Source of the DNA: Lacinutrix jangbogonensis
GTDB lineage: Bacteria > Bacteroidota > Bacteroidia > Flavobacteriales > Flavobacteriaceae
Assembly: GCF_000797445.1 (NCBI RefSeq)
Contig: NZ_JSWF01000046.1
Location: 1 to 64,000, forward strand
Length of the DNA: 64,000 nt
Direction: 5' to 3'
The translations under genes and the position numbers were made by a program. Positions 1 through 8,708 of this stretch are shown here, piece after piece. A model generated the notes under the pieces. The model worked only from the letters and a program-made list of their open reading frames with translations. It was not told the DNA's origin and ran no database searches. The first letter of the stretch is position 1. Every line of letters begins with the position of its first letter.

Positions 1-1950
1 GCAACAATAATATCTGTGCAATATGTTGGTGCGCTATAAAGAAATGAAGCATCATCTGTAGCGTTTATTGTTACAATTTGGTCAGATGAATTGACACAAA
101 CTCCTGCAGTAGTATAAGTCACAGTATAAGTTCCTGGAGTTGATACCGAAACATCAATAACACCAGTTGAAGCATTAATAGAAAGTCCTGCGCCAGAAGT
201 AAACGTTCCACCAGCTAAACCAGTAAATGGTTGGAGTAGAATCTGTAGCATCTTGACAATACGCTGGTGCATCATAATTAAACGAAGCATCATCTGTTGC
301 GTTTATTGTTACAATTTGGTCAGATGAATTTACACAAACTCCTGCAGTAGTATACGTTACAGTATAAGTTCCTGGAGTTGATACCGAAACATCAATAACA
401 CCAGTTGAAGCATTAATAGAAAGTCCTGCGCCAGAAGTAAACGTTCCACCAGCTAAACCAGTAATGGTTGGTGTTGGATCTGTATCTGCTGAACAATAAG
501 CAGCTGTACTATAATTAAATGAAGCATCGTCTAAAGCATTAACGGTTACAGGAACACTTGAACTGTTTGGACAAGATCCAACAGTTGTATACGTTACTGT
601 ATACGCTCCTGGTGCTGAAGTTGAAACATCTATGGCTCCAGTACCTGAAGTAATAGATAATCCTCCTGGTGCAGATGAAAAAGAACCGCCTAGTAAACCA
701 GCAACGGTTGGAGTAGGATCTGTATCTGCTGAACAATAAGATCCTGCACTATAATTAAATGAAGCATCGTCTAAAGCATTAACGGTTACAGGAACATTTG
801 AACTGTTTGGACAAGCTCCAGCAGTTGTATACGTTACTGTATACGCTCCTGGTGCTGAAGTTGAAACATCAATTGCACCTGTACCAGGATTAAGAGTTAA
901 ACCTGCAGAACTTGTAAATGTTCCACCTGCTAAACCAGTAATACTTGGAGTAGGATCTGTATCATCTTGACAATAAGCAGGTGCATCATAACTATAGGAA
1001 GCATTATCTAATGCATTAATAGTGACTGAAACGTTTGAAGTGTTAGGGCAAATTCCTATTGTAGTATAAGTTACTGCATAAGTACCTGGATTCGAAGTAG
1101 AAACATCTATGCCACCTGAAGCTCCATTAAGAGTTAGTCCAGCTGTACTTGAAAAAGCACCGCCTCCTAAACCAGTAATAGTTGGAGTAGGATCTGAATC
1201 GTCAACACAAAAAGTTGAAGATCCATAATTAAATGATGCATTATCTAAAGTGTTAACAGTTACTGTAACTTGACCACATGAACCAGGTGTAGCACAACCG
1301 CCTTCTCCTCTTATAAAATAAGTAGTTGTTGAAGTTGGAGATACCGATAGGGTAGATCCTGCAGTATTTCCTACTGAAGTACCACCACAAGAACCCGTAT
1401 AAACATGCCATGCTGTTGCATCGTTTAATGTACCAGATATATTTAATGTAGTGGAACTTCCTGTGCAAATAGGATTTGATGTTGCTGCTACTGTTGGAAC
1501 AGTAGGTTCTGTGCAAGTTGGTACAGGTAATGATACTAATGTAATGTTCACAAAATGATTAGCAGCATTAGAACCACAAGCAGCACCAATATCAACCAAG
1601 GCTCTCGCATCGGTAGTAGGTGCGGTAAAAGTAACACTAGCATCATCGCCGCAGGTATTATCGTTAAAACCTAGTTGTGTTCCAGCGCTATTATAAATCG
1701 TTAAATACGTATCATCATTAGAACCACAGGTATCAACTGTATAGGTAGCGCCAACAGTTAAGCTGTTTATTGAAGCATATTCACCGCCCCAAGAGACCTG
1801 AGAAACTTCAGTGCTTACACCTACTGTTAGGGATGTTGCGTTAAAATTAACACCACCAGTTGGGGTGTTATTATTGGGACATTGTGCAAAAGATTGATAA
1901 GAAAAAAGGGTAAGCAATAAAAAAGTTAGGAAAATAGTAATTTTCTTCAT
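1..1950 (-). CDS. Giant secreted repeat protein (adhesin-like), incomplete at window edge and frameshifted
   Basis: This is the N-terminal part of a large exported surface protein whose C-terminus lies outside the window. Residues 1-23 are a clear signal peptide ending SFAQ. A domain of about 125 residues follows, with a Cys-rich TYTVDTCG...DTYLTIYN core also present in the second giant protein at 10.9-16.4 kb. Next come an Ig-like domain (about residues 150-240) and a ladder of 79-80 residue units beginning D(D/N)ASF-Y and carrying DPTP-ITGL and YTVTYTT motifs; six units are begun. An extra A in the run near 225 breaks the frame inside unit five: the sister unit at the same point has one A fewer, and past the break the unit pattern resumes and runs to position 1. 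T9SS secretion is inferred from family and neighbours, because the sorting domain is not visible. Function is unknown; adhesion is a guess. Confidence 0.8.
50..1240 (-). repeat. Tandem 237-240 bp coding repeats in the first giant protein
   Basis: Successive units can be phased on the sequence gcatc(a/g)tct, which starts at 49, 287, 524 and 764. The steps are 238, 237 and 240 bases. The normal step is 237 (79 codons); 238 reflects the extra base near 225 and 240 reflects one extra codon. Neighbouring units are very similar at DNA level, so recombination and misassembly are both plausible here. Confidence 0.85.
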
Positions 1951-2009
1951 AATAAATTAGATTAATTAATAGCTTAGTGTTTATAGTTAATAGAAAAAAT
2001 TAATAAAGT

Positions 2010-2017
2010 TAAAGATA
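2010..2017 (-). promoter_or_regulatory. Predicted -7 promoter element for the first giant protein
   Basis: Read on the minus strand this is TATCTTTA, one mismatch from the Bacteroidota consensus TAnnTTTG. There is no good TTTG at the -33 position, as expected if an activator is needed. It lies exactly 48 nt from the palindrome at 2066-2081. Confidence 0.45.
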
Positions 2018-2060
2018 ATGATAAAAAATCACTTTAAAACTTAAGTCATATTATTATTCT

Positions 2061-2086
2061 AAAAACAGGTATTTATACCTGTTTTT
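2061..2086. promoter_or_regulatory. Perfect 12-bp inverted repeat, candidate operator (CAGGT-N6-ACCTG)
   Basis: Arms of 12 bases around a 2-base spacer sit between two divergent genes, so a terminator role is unlikely. Its core CAGGT-N6-ACCTG (2066-2081) recurs in the divergent region upstream of the tail-collar genes (8155-8170). In both places it is 48 nt upstream of the predicted -7 element, i.e. centred near -70. This supports a shared transcription-factor site, although the AT-rich arms could also form a hairpin. Confidence 0.5.
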
Positions 2087-2193
2087 AATAAAACGAGATT
2101 ATTGTATTCTATAAGGCCTATATTATTCTATATTTAGGGCTTTCAAAAACTATGAGAATGCATTTGTATTTAAAAATATTAACACAAAACGAT

Positions 2194-2201
2194 TACATTT
2201 G
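2194..2201 (+). promoter_or_regulatory. -7 promoter element for the haloperoxidase-like gene
   Basis: TACATTTG matches the Bacteroidota TAnnTTTG consensus exactly, 20 nt before the start codon. No TTTG lies at the standard 19-21 nt spacing; the nearest is 27 nt upstream. Confidence 0.5.
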
Positions 2202-2221
2202 CCCTTTAACATTTTAATATT

Positions 2222-3541
2222 ATGTATTTAAAAATAAATCGCTTTTGTATAATAACACTTGGTTTAATATTGTTTTTAATGGGTTGCAAAGATAAAAAAA
2301 CTTTAGAACTACCTGTTTTAACTTCAAGTGCTTTGCACCAAGCTAATGTTACGTTAGAACAAGATATTGTTCACGATTTTTTCTCACCACCAGTAGCAGG
2401 GAGAATTTATTTGTATCCAAATCTCACTGCGTATGAAATATTAAGTAAGCATGCTGCAGAAATGCATTCGTTAAAAACAATAATTCCTAATTTTCCAGAA
2501 ACACCTATTTATGAAGGTTCAGAATTAAATAAATTGGCTTCAATTTATAGTTTTTATCTAGTAGCTCGTGAACTAGTATATACACCAAAGCATATTGATT
2601 TAAAAATTAGTGAATTAAAAGATTTGTATAGCAATCATAAAGAGTTTACTGCTGTTGAAAAATACTGCCAAGAATTTTCAAAAATAATGATAGCGTGGTT
2701 TAATAAAGATTTTTATAATGAAACCCGTAACATGGGAGATTATACACTTTTAAAAACACCCGGTTCTTGGAGCCCAACACCACCAGATTATATGGATGCG
2801 CTAGAACCACATTGGGACAAAATACGCCCTGTAATTCTTGATTCTTCAAACCAATTTACACCACCAGCTCCTACAACCTATAATATGACTCCTGGGAGTA
2901 AATTCCATACGGAATTACTAGAGGTTTACGATGCCGTTAAGAACAACGATGGTTCTACTATTGAAATTGCTAAATTTTGGGACTGTAATCCTATTGTTCC
3001 AAAACATAAAGGGCATATTACCTATGCCGAGAAAAAACTGACTCCTGGAGGCCACTGGATGAATATCTGTCGTGCAGCAACAGAAAATGAAAAATATAAC
3101 CTTAATAACACTGCATTGGTGTATGCCTCAATAACTGTTGGTATGTTCGATGCTTTTATTAGTTGTTGGGACGTTAAATATAAAACGAATTATATTCGTC
3201 CGGTAACTATAATACAAAATGAAATAGACCCAACTTGGATGCCAATTCTAACCACACCAAATTTCCCTGAATATACTAGCGGACATAGTGTGGTATCGCG
3301 AAGTGCATCTACAATTCTTACGTATTATTTTGGTGATAATTATGGGTTTACCGATGAAACCGAAGTGCCTTATGGAATGCCTCCAAGGACTTTTACTTCT
3401 TTTTATCACGCTTCAGATGAAGCAGCAATTAGTAGGTTTTATGGAGGTATACATTATAAACCTGCAATAGAAGTTGGAGTAGAACAAGGTAAAAGAATAG
3501 GCGCATTAGTTGTTAGTAAAATCCGAACATTAAAAAAATGA
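2222..3541 (+). CDS. Vanadium-dependent haloperoxidase/PAP2-superfamily lipoprotein
   Basis: The N-terminus carries a lipobox (LFLMGC, Cys22), so the protein is probably a membrane-anchored lipoprotein. The C-terminal half has the three PAP2/VHPO active-site blocks: K-x-RP near residues 320-327, TSGH near 351-354, and SRFYGGIHY near 403-411. These residues bind vanadate in haloperoxidases and phosphate in PAP2 phosphatases; the family acts as an oxidative halogenase or as an acid phosphatase-like enzyme, and sequence alone does not decide which. The first SGH position is Thr rather than the common Pro-Ser. The stop overlaps the start of the next gene in ATGA, indicating translational coupling with the FG-GAP protein, a pairing I recall as common in Flavobacteriaceae. 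Confidence 0.8.
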   Translation: MYLKINRFCIITLGLILFLMGCKDKKTLELPVLTSSALHQANVTLEQDIVHDFFSPPVAGRIYLYPNLTAYEILSKHAAEMHSLKTIIPNFPETPIYEGSELNKLASIYSFYLVARELVYTPKHIDLKISELKDLYSNHKEFTAVEKYCQEFSKIMIAWFNKDFYNETRNMGDYTLLKTPGSWSPTPPDYMDALEPHWDKIRPVILDSSNQFTPPAPTTYNMTPGSKFHTELLEVYDAVKNNDGSTIEIAKFWDCNPIVPKHKGHITYAEKKLTPGGHWMNICRAATENEKYNLNNTALVYASITVGMFDAFISCWDVKYKTNYIRPVTIIQNEIDPTWMPILTTPNFPEYTSGHSVVSRSASTILTYYFGDNYGFTDETEVPYGMPPRTFTSFYHASDEAAISRFYGGIHYKPAIEVGVEQGKRIGALVVSKIRTLKK

Positions 3542-6500
3542 AAAATCCCTTTCTAATTTCAATCCTTATTATATTTATATTATTTAGTTGTAAACCAGAT
3601 AAAGAAAATACTAAAGAAATAATTGAGACTTCCAAAGTACAGACAGAAAAACTATTTACATTGCTTACAGAAAAAGAAAGTGGTTTCTATTTTATAAACG
3701 AAGTAAATTCTACAAACGAAGTTAATGTACTTACTTATGAAAATTATTTTAATGGAGGCGGAGTTGCTGTAGGAGATATTAATAATGATGGGCTTCTAGA
3801 TATCTTTATGACTGGTAATTTGTTTGGTGGTCGTTTATATTTAAACAAAGGCAATATGCAGTTTGAGCAAATATCTGATAAAGCAAATGTTTATAGTAAT
3901 GGTTTTACAACCGATGCCGCTTTTGTAGATGTTAATGGCGATGGTTATCAAGATATTTATTTGTCTAAATCATTATCTTTAAGTGGAGAACAGCGTAAAA
4001 ATGTACTTTTATTAAATAATAAGGATAATACTTTTACTAATAAAGCTGAGGAATATGGAATTGCTGATAATGGGTATTCAAATCAATCTGTATTTCTCGA
4101 TTACGACAATGATGGAGATTTAGATTTATATGTTATGAATCATCGTTCTGATTTTGAAAACGCTCAAACAATCTATGACACTAAAAATGACCTAGGAAAC
4201 ATTATTCCTTCACACCAATTTTGGGATAATAACTATGCAGATAGGCTATATAGAAACAATGGCAACAATAGTTTTTCTAATGTTACTGCTACTTCTGGGA
4301 TACTAAATAATGATTTTAGTTTAAGTGCAGTAGCTTCAGATATTAACAACGATGGCTATGTAGATTTATATGTTTCAAACGATTTTGTCTCTAAAGATCA
4401 CGCCTATATTAATCAAGGTAATGGTACTTTTAAAGATGAAATTGAAACTATGTTTTCACACATTCCTAAAAGCGCAATGGGAACAGATATTGCAGATTAT
4501 AATAACGATGGGTTTCTAGACTTGATTAATGTTGATATGACACCTGAAAGTAATTATAGGCAAAAACAGCTTAAAGGTGCTAGTCCATATGATAAATATC
4601 ATCTTGCATTAGACTTTGGTTTTTATCATCAAATAAGCAGAAACATGCTTCAGTTAAATAATGGAGATGGTACTTTTAGTGAAATAGGACAATTGGCCGG
4701 TGTTGCTTATACAGATTGGAGTTGGTCTTCTTTATTTGCAGATTTAGATAATGATGGTTATCAAGATTTATTTATTTCAAATGGACACTACAAAGACATA
4801 ACAGATCTAGATTATTTAAAATACAAATCCGTTGAAGTTGTTGACAAAGCTGGAGGAATGAGCAAAGTAAATTCGCTAGACTTGATTAATTTAATGTCGA
4901 GTACTAAAATTCAAAATTACGCTTATAAAAACACAAAAGATCTTAAGTTTGAAGAGCAATCAAAAAACTGGGGATTAGATACTAAATCGCACTCGAACGG
5001 AACTGTTTATGCTGATTTAGATTTGGATGGAGATCTAGATTTAATAATAAACAATTTCAATCAAGAAGCCTTCTTATATCGTAACAACTCTAGACAAATG
5101 GATAAAGGAAACTATCTTTCTGTTGCGTTATCTGGAGGAAAAGGTAACACCTTAGGTTTTGGAGCTAAAGTTAGTATTGAAACAAATTCTGGCAAACAGA
5201 TTAGAGAATGCACACCTTATAGAGGTTTCTTATCTTCTGTAGATCCTGCGTTACATTTTGGATTAGGAAAAGAAGAAACAATTAATCAAATTGAAATTAC
5301 TTGGCCTACAGGTGAAACTCAAACTTTAAAAAATATTAAATCGAATCAGCGTATCACTGTAGATATTAAAAACGGAATAAAAAACAATTCTAAAATTAAG
5401 AAGTCGAATTCAAAACAATTCAGTATTGAAAAAGGAAACTATAATTATACTCATAAAGAAAATCCTTATATCGATTTTAAACAAGAGCCATTATTAGAGC
5501 ATATGTTATCTAACAAAGGTCCTATCCTTGAAAAAGGAGATATTAATAACGATGGTTTAATGGATGTTTATATTGGAGGTAGTGCAAATGAAGCTGGACA
5601 ACTATTGCTACAGCAATTCAATGGAACTTTTAAAATGAAAAATATTCCAGATTTTATTAACGATAAAAACCATGAAGATGGTGGTTGCGCTTTTATTGAT
5701 GTAAATAACGATGGGAATATAGATTTATATGTTTCTAGTGGAAGTAATGAATTTAATATTGGTGAAATTTATCAAGACCGCTTATATATAAATGATGGTT
5801 TAGGAAATTTAACGCGTAACCGTGATTTGCTTCCTGAAATTCATTCCTCAACTTCTGCCGTTGTGCCAATAGATTTCGATAACGATGGCGATTTAGATTT
5901 GTTTGTTGGAGGTTTTGCAAAGAAAAATGAATATCCACTTGGTCACCAAAGTTGGTTATTAAAAAATACTAATGGACAATTTACAGATGCTTCATCTTTA
6001 CTTCCAAATAATGGAGAATTAGGTATAATATCAGATGCAGCAGCATTATCAAATAATAAATTAATTGTCGTTGGAGAATGGATTAACATTAGCATTCTTA
6101 AAAAAAACAAAAATGGAATATTTGAAATTTCTAAAGAAAACGGACTAAATAATACTGGAGGTTGGTGGAACTGTATAGAAACTGCAGATTTCGATAATGA
6201 TGGTGATCTCGATTTTGTTGTTGGAAATCGTGGAGAAAACTCTATGTATAAAGCTACAGCAGAATATCCAGCATCTATTTATTGGGGAGATTTTGACAAC
6301 AATAACGATTTAGATGCCATTCCTACCTATTACAATTTTGCAAGCAAAGGGCACTACCCAAAACATGGGTTAGATCAATTATTTATGCAAATGAAAGGTG
6401 TTAGACGCACTTTTTCTGATTATGCATCCTATTCAAACGCATCTTTAGAAGAAATTATTCCAAATCGAGATAATAGCAAGAAAGTTCACATGTTTAAATC

Positions 6501-6849
6501 AGTTTATGTAGAGAATTTAGGAAACGGAAAAATGAAAGTAAGCCCACTTCCAGTAAATGCGCAGTTCTCTTATGTTCAAGGCATTCTAGCAAAAGATTTA
6601 AATGCTGATGGTAGTAAAGATATAATTCTTGTTGGAAACAATTTTGGTGTTGATATTGAAATTGGCAAAAGTGACGCCAGTAATGGACTTGTTCTTATTA
6701 ATACTAAAGAAGGTTTCAAGCCTCAAACAGTTTTAGAAAGTGGTTTCACTACAAAAGGACTTGATTCTAGAAACATTCTTGAAATAGCAGACAGCTTAAT
6801 TCTTGTTTCTAATAATAATGGACCACTGCAGTTCTTTGAGGTTAAATAA
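3538..6849 (+). CDS. FG-GAP/VCBS repeat lipoprotein with ASPIC/UnbV domain
   Basis: This is an 1103-residue exported lipoprotein (lipobox ILFSC, Cys18). Residues from about 80 onward contain many calcium-loop motifs of the form D-x-(N/D)-x-DG-x-x-D, arranged as FG-GAP/VCBS repeats predicted to fold into one or two beta-propellers. An ASPIC/UnbV (CRTAC1-like) domain occupies about 535-610 (GFGAKVSIETNSG ... ITWPTGETQTL). A second propeller series follows, with a degenerate C-terminus. No catalytic site is visible, and the family is thought to bind ligands or partners at the cell surface. The 4-nt overlap with the haloperoxidase-like gene suggests that the two products work together, perhaps as enzyme and scaffold (inference). 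Confidence 0.85.
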   Translation: MKNPFLISILIIFILFSCKPDKENTKEIIETSKVQTEKLFTLLTEKESGFYFINEVNSTNEVNVLTYENYFNGGGVAVGDINNDGLLDIFMTGNLFGGRLYLNKGNMQFEQISDKANVYSNGFTTDAAFVDVNGDGYQDIYLSKSLSLSGEQRKNVLLLNNKDNTFTNKAEEYGIADNGYSNQSVFLDYDNDGDLDLYVMNHRSDFENAQTIYDTKNDLGNIIPSHQFWDNNYADRLYRNNGNNSFSNVTATSGILNNDFSLSAVASDINNDGYVDLYVSNDFVSKDHAYINQGNGTFKDEIETMFSHIPKSAMGTDIADYNNDGFLDLINVDMTPESNYRQKQLKGASPYDKYHLALDFGFYHQISRNMLQLNNGDGTFSEIGQLAGVAYTDWSWSSLFADLDNDGYQDLFISNGHYKDITDLDYLKYKSVEVVDKAGGMSKVNSLDLINLMSSTKIQNYAYKNTKDLKFEEQSKNWGLDTKSHSNGTVYADLDLDGDLDLIINNFNQEAFLYRNNSRQMDKGNYLSVALSGGKGNTLGFGAKVSIETNSGKQIRECTPYRGFLSSVDPALHFGLGKEETINQIEITWPTGETQTLKNIKSNQRITVDIKNGIKNNSKIKKSNSKQFSIEKGNYNYTHKENPYIDFKQEPLLEHMLSNKGPILEKGDINNDGLMDVYIGGSANEAGQLLLQQFNGTFKMKNIPDFINDKNHEDGGCAFIDVNNDGNIDLYVSSGSNEFNIGEIYQDRLYINDGLGNLTRNRDLLPEIHSSTSAVVPIDFDNDGDLDLFVGGFAKKNEYPLGHQSWLLKNTNGQFTDASSLLPNNGELGIISDAAALSNNKLIVVGEWINISILKKNKNGIFEISKENGLNNTGGWWNCIETADFDNDGDLDFVVGNRGENSMYKATAEYPASIYWGDFDNNNDLDAIPTYYNFASKGHYPKHGLDQLFMQMKGVRRTFSDYASYSNASLEEIIPNRDNSKKVHMFKSVYVENLGNGKMKVSPLPVNAQFSYVQGILAKDLNADGSKDIILVGNNFGVDIEIGKSDASNGLVLINTKEGFKPQTVLESGFTTKGLDSRNILEIADSLILVSNNNGPLQFFEVK

Positions 6850-6871
6850 ACACTTTTACTACAATTAAGAT

Positions 6872-6905
6872 AAAAAAAGGAGCCGTTATCGGCTCCTTTT
6901 TACAT
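6872..6905. terminator. Bidirectional intrinsic terminator
   Basis: A hairpin AGGAGCCG-TTAT-CGGCTCCT is flanked by A-run and T-run, so it can terminate both the FG-GAP gene (+) and the tail-collar gene (-) that converge here. Confidence 0.9.
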
Positions 6906-6918
6906 ATGTTATTTAATA

Positions 6919-7482
6919 TTAGTTTCTTGAAGGATACACTCCAAATAAACAAATAATATAGTTTATACATTCCCAAGGTTGCATGTTGTTTACATGTTGG
7001 TTTCCTCCACTGTTACCTACAGTTACAGAAACACCATCAGTTGCAGCAGCTGTTCCATTTCCTGCTACTCCCCAACCACTAATACTTACATTGTCACCAC
7101 CACTAGTTCGTCCTGCCATTGGAGCTGGATAAGAATTTACTGGTGTATTTCCTGCTGGTGTAGCAGAAGTATTTAAATGTCCTGTTGCAGCATGGTTGTG
7201 CGATGGCAGTTGAGTAGTATTTAAAGTGTTAGTTTCTGTACCAGACCTTTGACCTAAACTACGCGTTGTAAGACCTGGACCAGTACCTGCATGAATTGGT
7301 GCGCGACCTCTTAAATCTGGTAGTGCAAAAGTAGTTCTACCGTCTCCGCCATAGGTTGTACCTAATATGGAAAACAATGCTGTATTTTGTGAAATAGCTA
7401 ATAACTGTCCGTTGCAAAATGCCCATGATCTTGGTGCAAAGTTACCTCCAAACGCCATAATTTCTCCTATAAATGGATTCAT
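6919..7482 (-). CDS. Phage tail-collar domain protein (microcystin-dependent protein-like), copy 2
   Basis: A 187-residue tail-collar family protein. It starts with the typical IGEIMAFGGNFAPRSWAFCNGQLL block, contains YGGDGRTTFALPDLRGR (the collar fold) at about residues 44-60, then a Gly/Thr/Ser-rich region and a C-terminal NMQPWECINYIICLFG block. Such proteins derive from tail-fibre collars but occur widely as stand-alone non-phage genes (the MdpB type). No signal peptide is visible and the export route is unknown. It lies 22 bp downstream of a paralogue on the same strand, evidently a two-gene unit. No other phage genes are near, so a prophage remnant is unlikely. Confidence 0.85.
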   Translation of the reverse strand: MNPFIGEIMAFGGNFAPRSWAFCNGQLLAISQNTALFSILGTTYGGDGRTTFALPDLRGRAPIHAGTGPGLTTRSLGQRSGTETNTLNTTQLPSHNHAATGHLNTSATPAGNTPVNSYPAPMAGRTSGGDNVSISGWGVAGNGTAAATDGVSVTVGNSGGNQHVNNMQPWECINYIICLFGVYPSRN

Positions 7483-7504
7483 AATTTTAAGTTTTTAGTT
7501 AATA

Positions 7505-8068
7505 TTAATTTCTAGAAGGGAAAACACCTTGTAAACAAATAATGTAATTTACACATTCCCAAGGTTGCATGTTATTTACAGATTGGTTTCCTCCAGAATT
7601 ACCAACAGTTACTGCAACTCCGTCATTTGCAGCGGCTGTTCCATTTGCTGCAGTTCCCCAGCCACTAATACTTACACTATCACCACCACTAGTTCGTCCT
7701 GCTATTGGAGCTGGATAAGAATTTACTGGTGTATTTCCTGCTGGTGTAGCAGAAGTCTTTAAATGTCCAGCTGCTGCATGAGAGTGAGATGGCATTTGTG
7801 TAACATTTAATATATTGGATTCTGTACCTCCTCTTTGTCCTATTCTTCGATTTGAAAGACCTGGACCAGTTCCGGCATGAATTGGAGTACGACCTCTTAA
7901 ATCGGGTAAAGCAAAAGTTGTTCTTCCATCTCCGCCGTAAGTTGTACCCAATATAGAGAATAAAGCACTGTATTGAGAAATTGATAGTAGTTGACCGTCA
8001 CATAACGCCCAAGCTCTTGGAGCAAAATTGCCTCCAAACATTGAAATTTGACCTAAAAATGGATCCAT
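7505..8068 (-). CDS. Phage tail-collar domain protein (microcystin-dependent protein-like), copy 1
   Basis: Paralogue of the following gene, same length (187 residues) and architecture: DPFLGQISMFGGNFAPRAWALCDG at the N-terminus, YGGDGRTTFALPDLRGR, then a Gly/Ser-rich segment and NMQPWECVNYIICLQG near the C-terminus. It is the promoter-proximal gene of the pair. The DNA of the two copies is nearly identical over a patch of about 90 bases in the middle but clearly more divergent on both sides. A CAGGT-N6-ACCTG palindrome upstream suggests co-regulation with the left giant adhesin. The molecular role of this family outside phages is not established. Confidence 0.85.
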   Translation of the reverse strand: MDPFLGQISMFGGNFAPRAWALCDGQLLSISQYSALFSILGTTYGGDGRTTFALPDLRGRTPIHAGTGPGLSNRRIGQRGGTESNILNVTQMPSHSHAAAGHLKTSATPAGNTPVNSYPAPIAGRTSGGDSVSISGWGTAANGTAAANDGVAVTVGNSGGNQSVNNMQPWECVNYIICLQGVFPSRN

Positions 8069-8098
8069 AATAAATAGTTTTTTTAGTTAATAGTTCTC

Positions 8099-8106
8099 CA
8101 AAATTA
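8099..8106 (-). promoter_or_regulatory. Predicted -7 promoter element for the tail-collar pair
   Basis: Read on the minus strand this is TAATTTTG, an exact TAnnTTTG match. There is no TTTG at -33. The candidate operator lies 48 nt further upstream. Confidence 0.5.
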
Positions 8107-8154
8107 ATCTAGAACTATACATTTTTTTAACGTGCATTTACGTATTTATAAAAT

Positions 8155-8170
8155 CAGGTAGAAACACCTG
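8155..8170. promoter_or_regulatory. Candidate operator palindrome CAGGT-N6-ACCTG, second copy
   Basis: Arms CAGGT and ACCTG around AGAAAC. It has the same arms and spacer length as the core of the palindrome at 2066-2081 and the same 48-nt distance to the predicted -7 element. It lies between the divergent tail-collar and kinase operons and could serve both. Confidence 0.5.
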
Positions 8171-8183
8171 TTTATTAAATTTA

Positions 8184-8216
8184 TTTGTAGCGGTGGCATT
8201 TTATTCAGTAACTTTA
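8184..8216 (+). promoter_or_regulatory. Possible promoter of the 7TM/kinase/regulator operon
   Basis: TTTG (8184-8187), a 21-nt spacer and TAACTTTA (8209-8216), one mismatch from TAnnTTTG, lie 43 nt before the first start codon of the operon. The spacing is slightly long. Confidence 0.35.
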
Positions 8217-8259
8217 AAAACTATTAATCTTACATACTAATCTTAAAAACTTAAAAATT

Positions 8260-8700
8260 ATGAGTGCAAGACCAATTGACATTAATGACGCTATAGCTTA
8301 TGCTACAAAATGGCAAAATGAAAACCCAAAACATGCAAAAGCGCATTTAATTCCTAATGAAGATCTTATAGCATGTCTAGAAGAAATGGGTGTTTTAGTA
8401 AGTGATGGAGAAGGAAAGTACACACTTAATGTTGCGGCAGGAGCAGGTGTTCGTGCTTATATGGGTATAAATAGACCTGAAGGAGAAGCGCCAAGCCCAC
8501 AAACTGAAAAACTTTTATTAGTAGGTACAAAATTAGATTGCGAAGGAATCCCTAGAGATCTTGTTCAAGGCGAAAAACCTTCTGGATGTGAGGATAAAGC
8601 GGTAGATAATGCCGTTAAAGCTTTAGCAGGAAGTGGTGTTTATGATTTTACAAAACCGTGCCCAAATCTTTGTGATATTAATAGTCCATTAAATCCTTAA
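8260..8700 (+). CDS. Hypothetical protein, first gene of a sensor-kinase operon
   Basis: A 146-residue soluble protein with no signal peptide or membrane segment, which I do not recognise. Its N-terminal half (DINDAIAYATKWQ ... AHLIPNEDLIACLEEMGV) looks helical. The middle has a GAGVRAYMGINRPEG stretch, and the C-terminus is Cys-rich (CEDK, CPNLC; five Cys in all) and Pro-terminated. It is followed after 8 bp by the 7TM gene, so it is probably co-transcribed with the membrane protein, kinase and response regulator. It also sits divergently from the tail-collar pair. A role as signal or cofactor of the system is only a guess. Confidence 0.6.
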   Translation: MSARPIDINDAIAYATKWQNENPKHAKAHLIPNEDLIACLEEMGVLVSDGEGKYTLNVAAGAGVRAYMGINRPEGEAPSPQTEKLLLVGTKLDCEGIPRDLVQGEKPSGCEDKAVDNAVKALAGSGVYDFTKPCPNLCDINSPLNP

Positions 8701-8708
8701 AACATTAA

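Noticed and set aside
50-1240. CRISPR-like regular repeats
   Set aside because: The 237-bp units are coding modules in one frame with no short repeat/spacer structure; the same applies to 12114-12824.
2061-2086. Perfect palindrome as a terminator
   Set aside because: It lies between two divergent start regions with no gene ending there, and its core recurs as a promoter-spaced motif elsewhere.
6919-8068. Tail-collar genes as a prophage remnant
   Set aside because: No capsid, portal, integrase, lysis or other tail genes are nearby. Stand-alone tandem collar proteins are common chromosomal genes in Bacteroidota.
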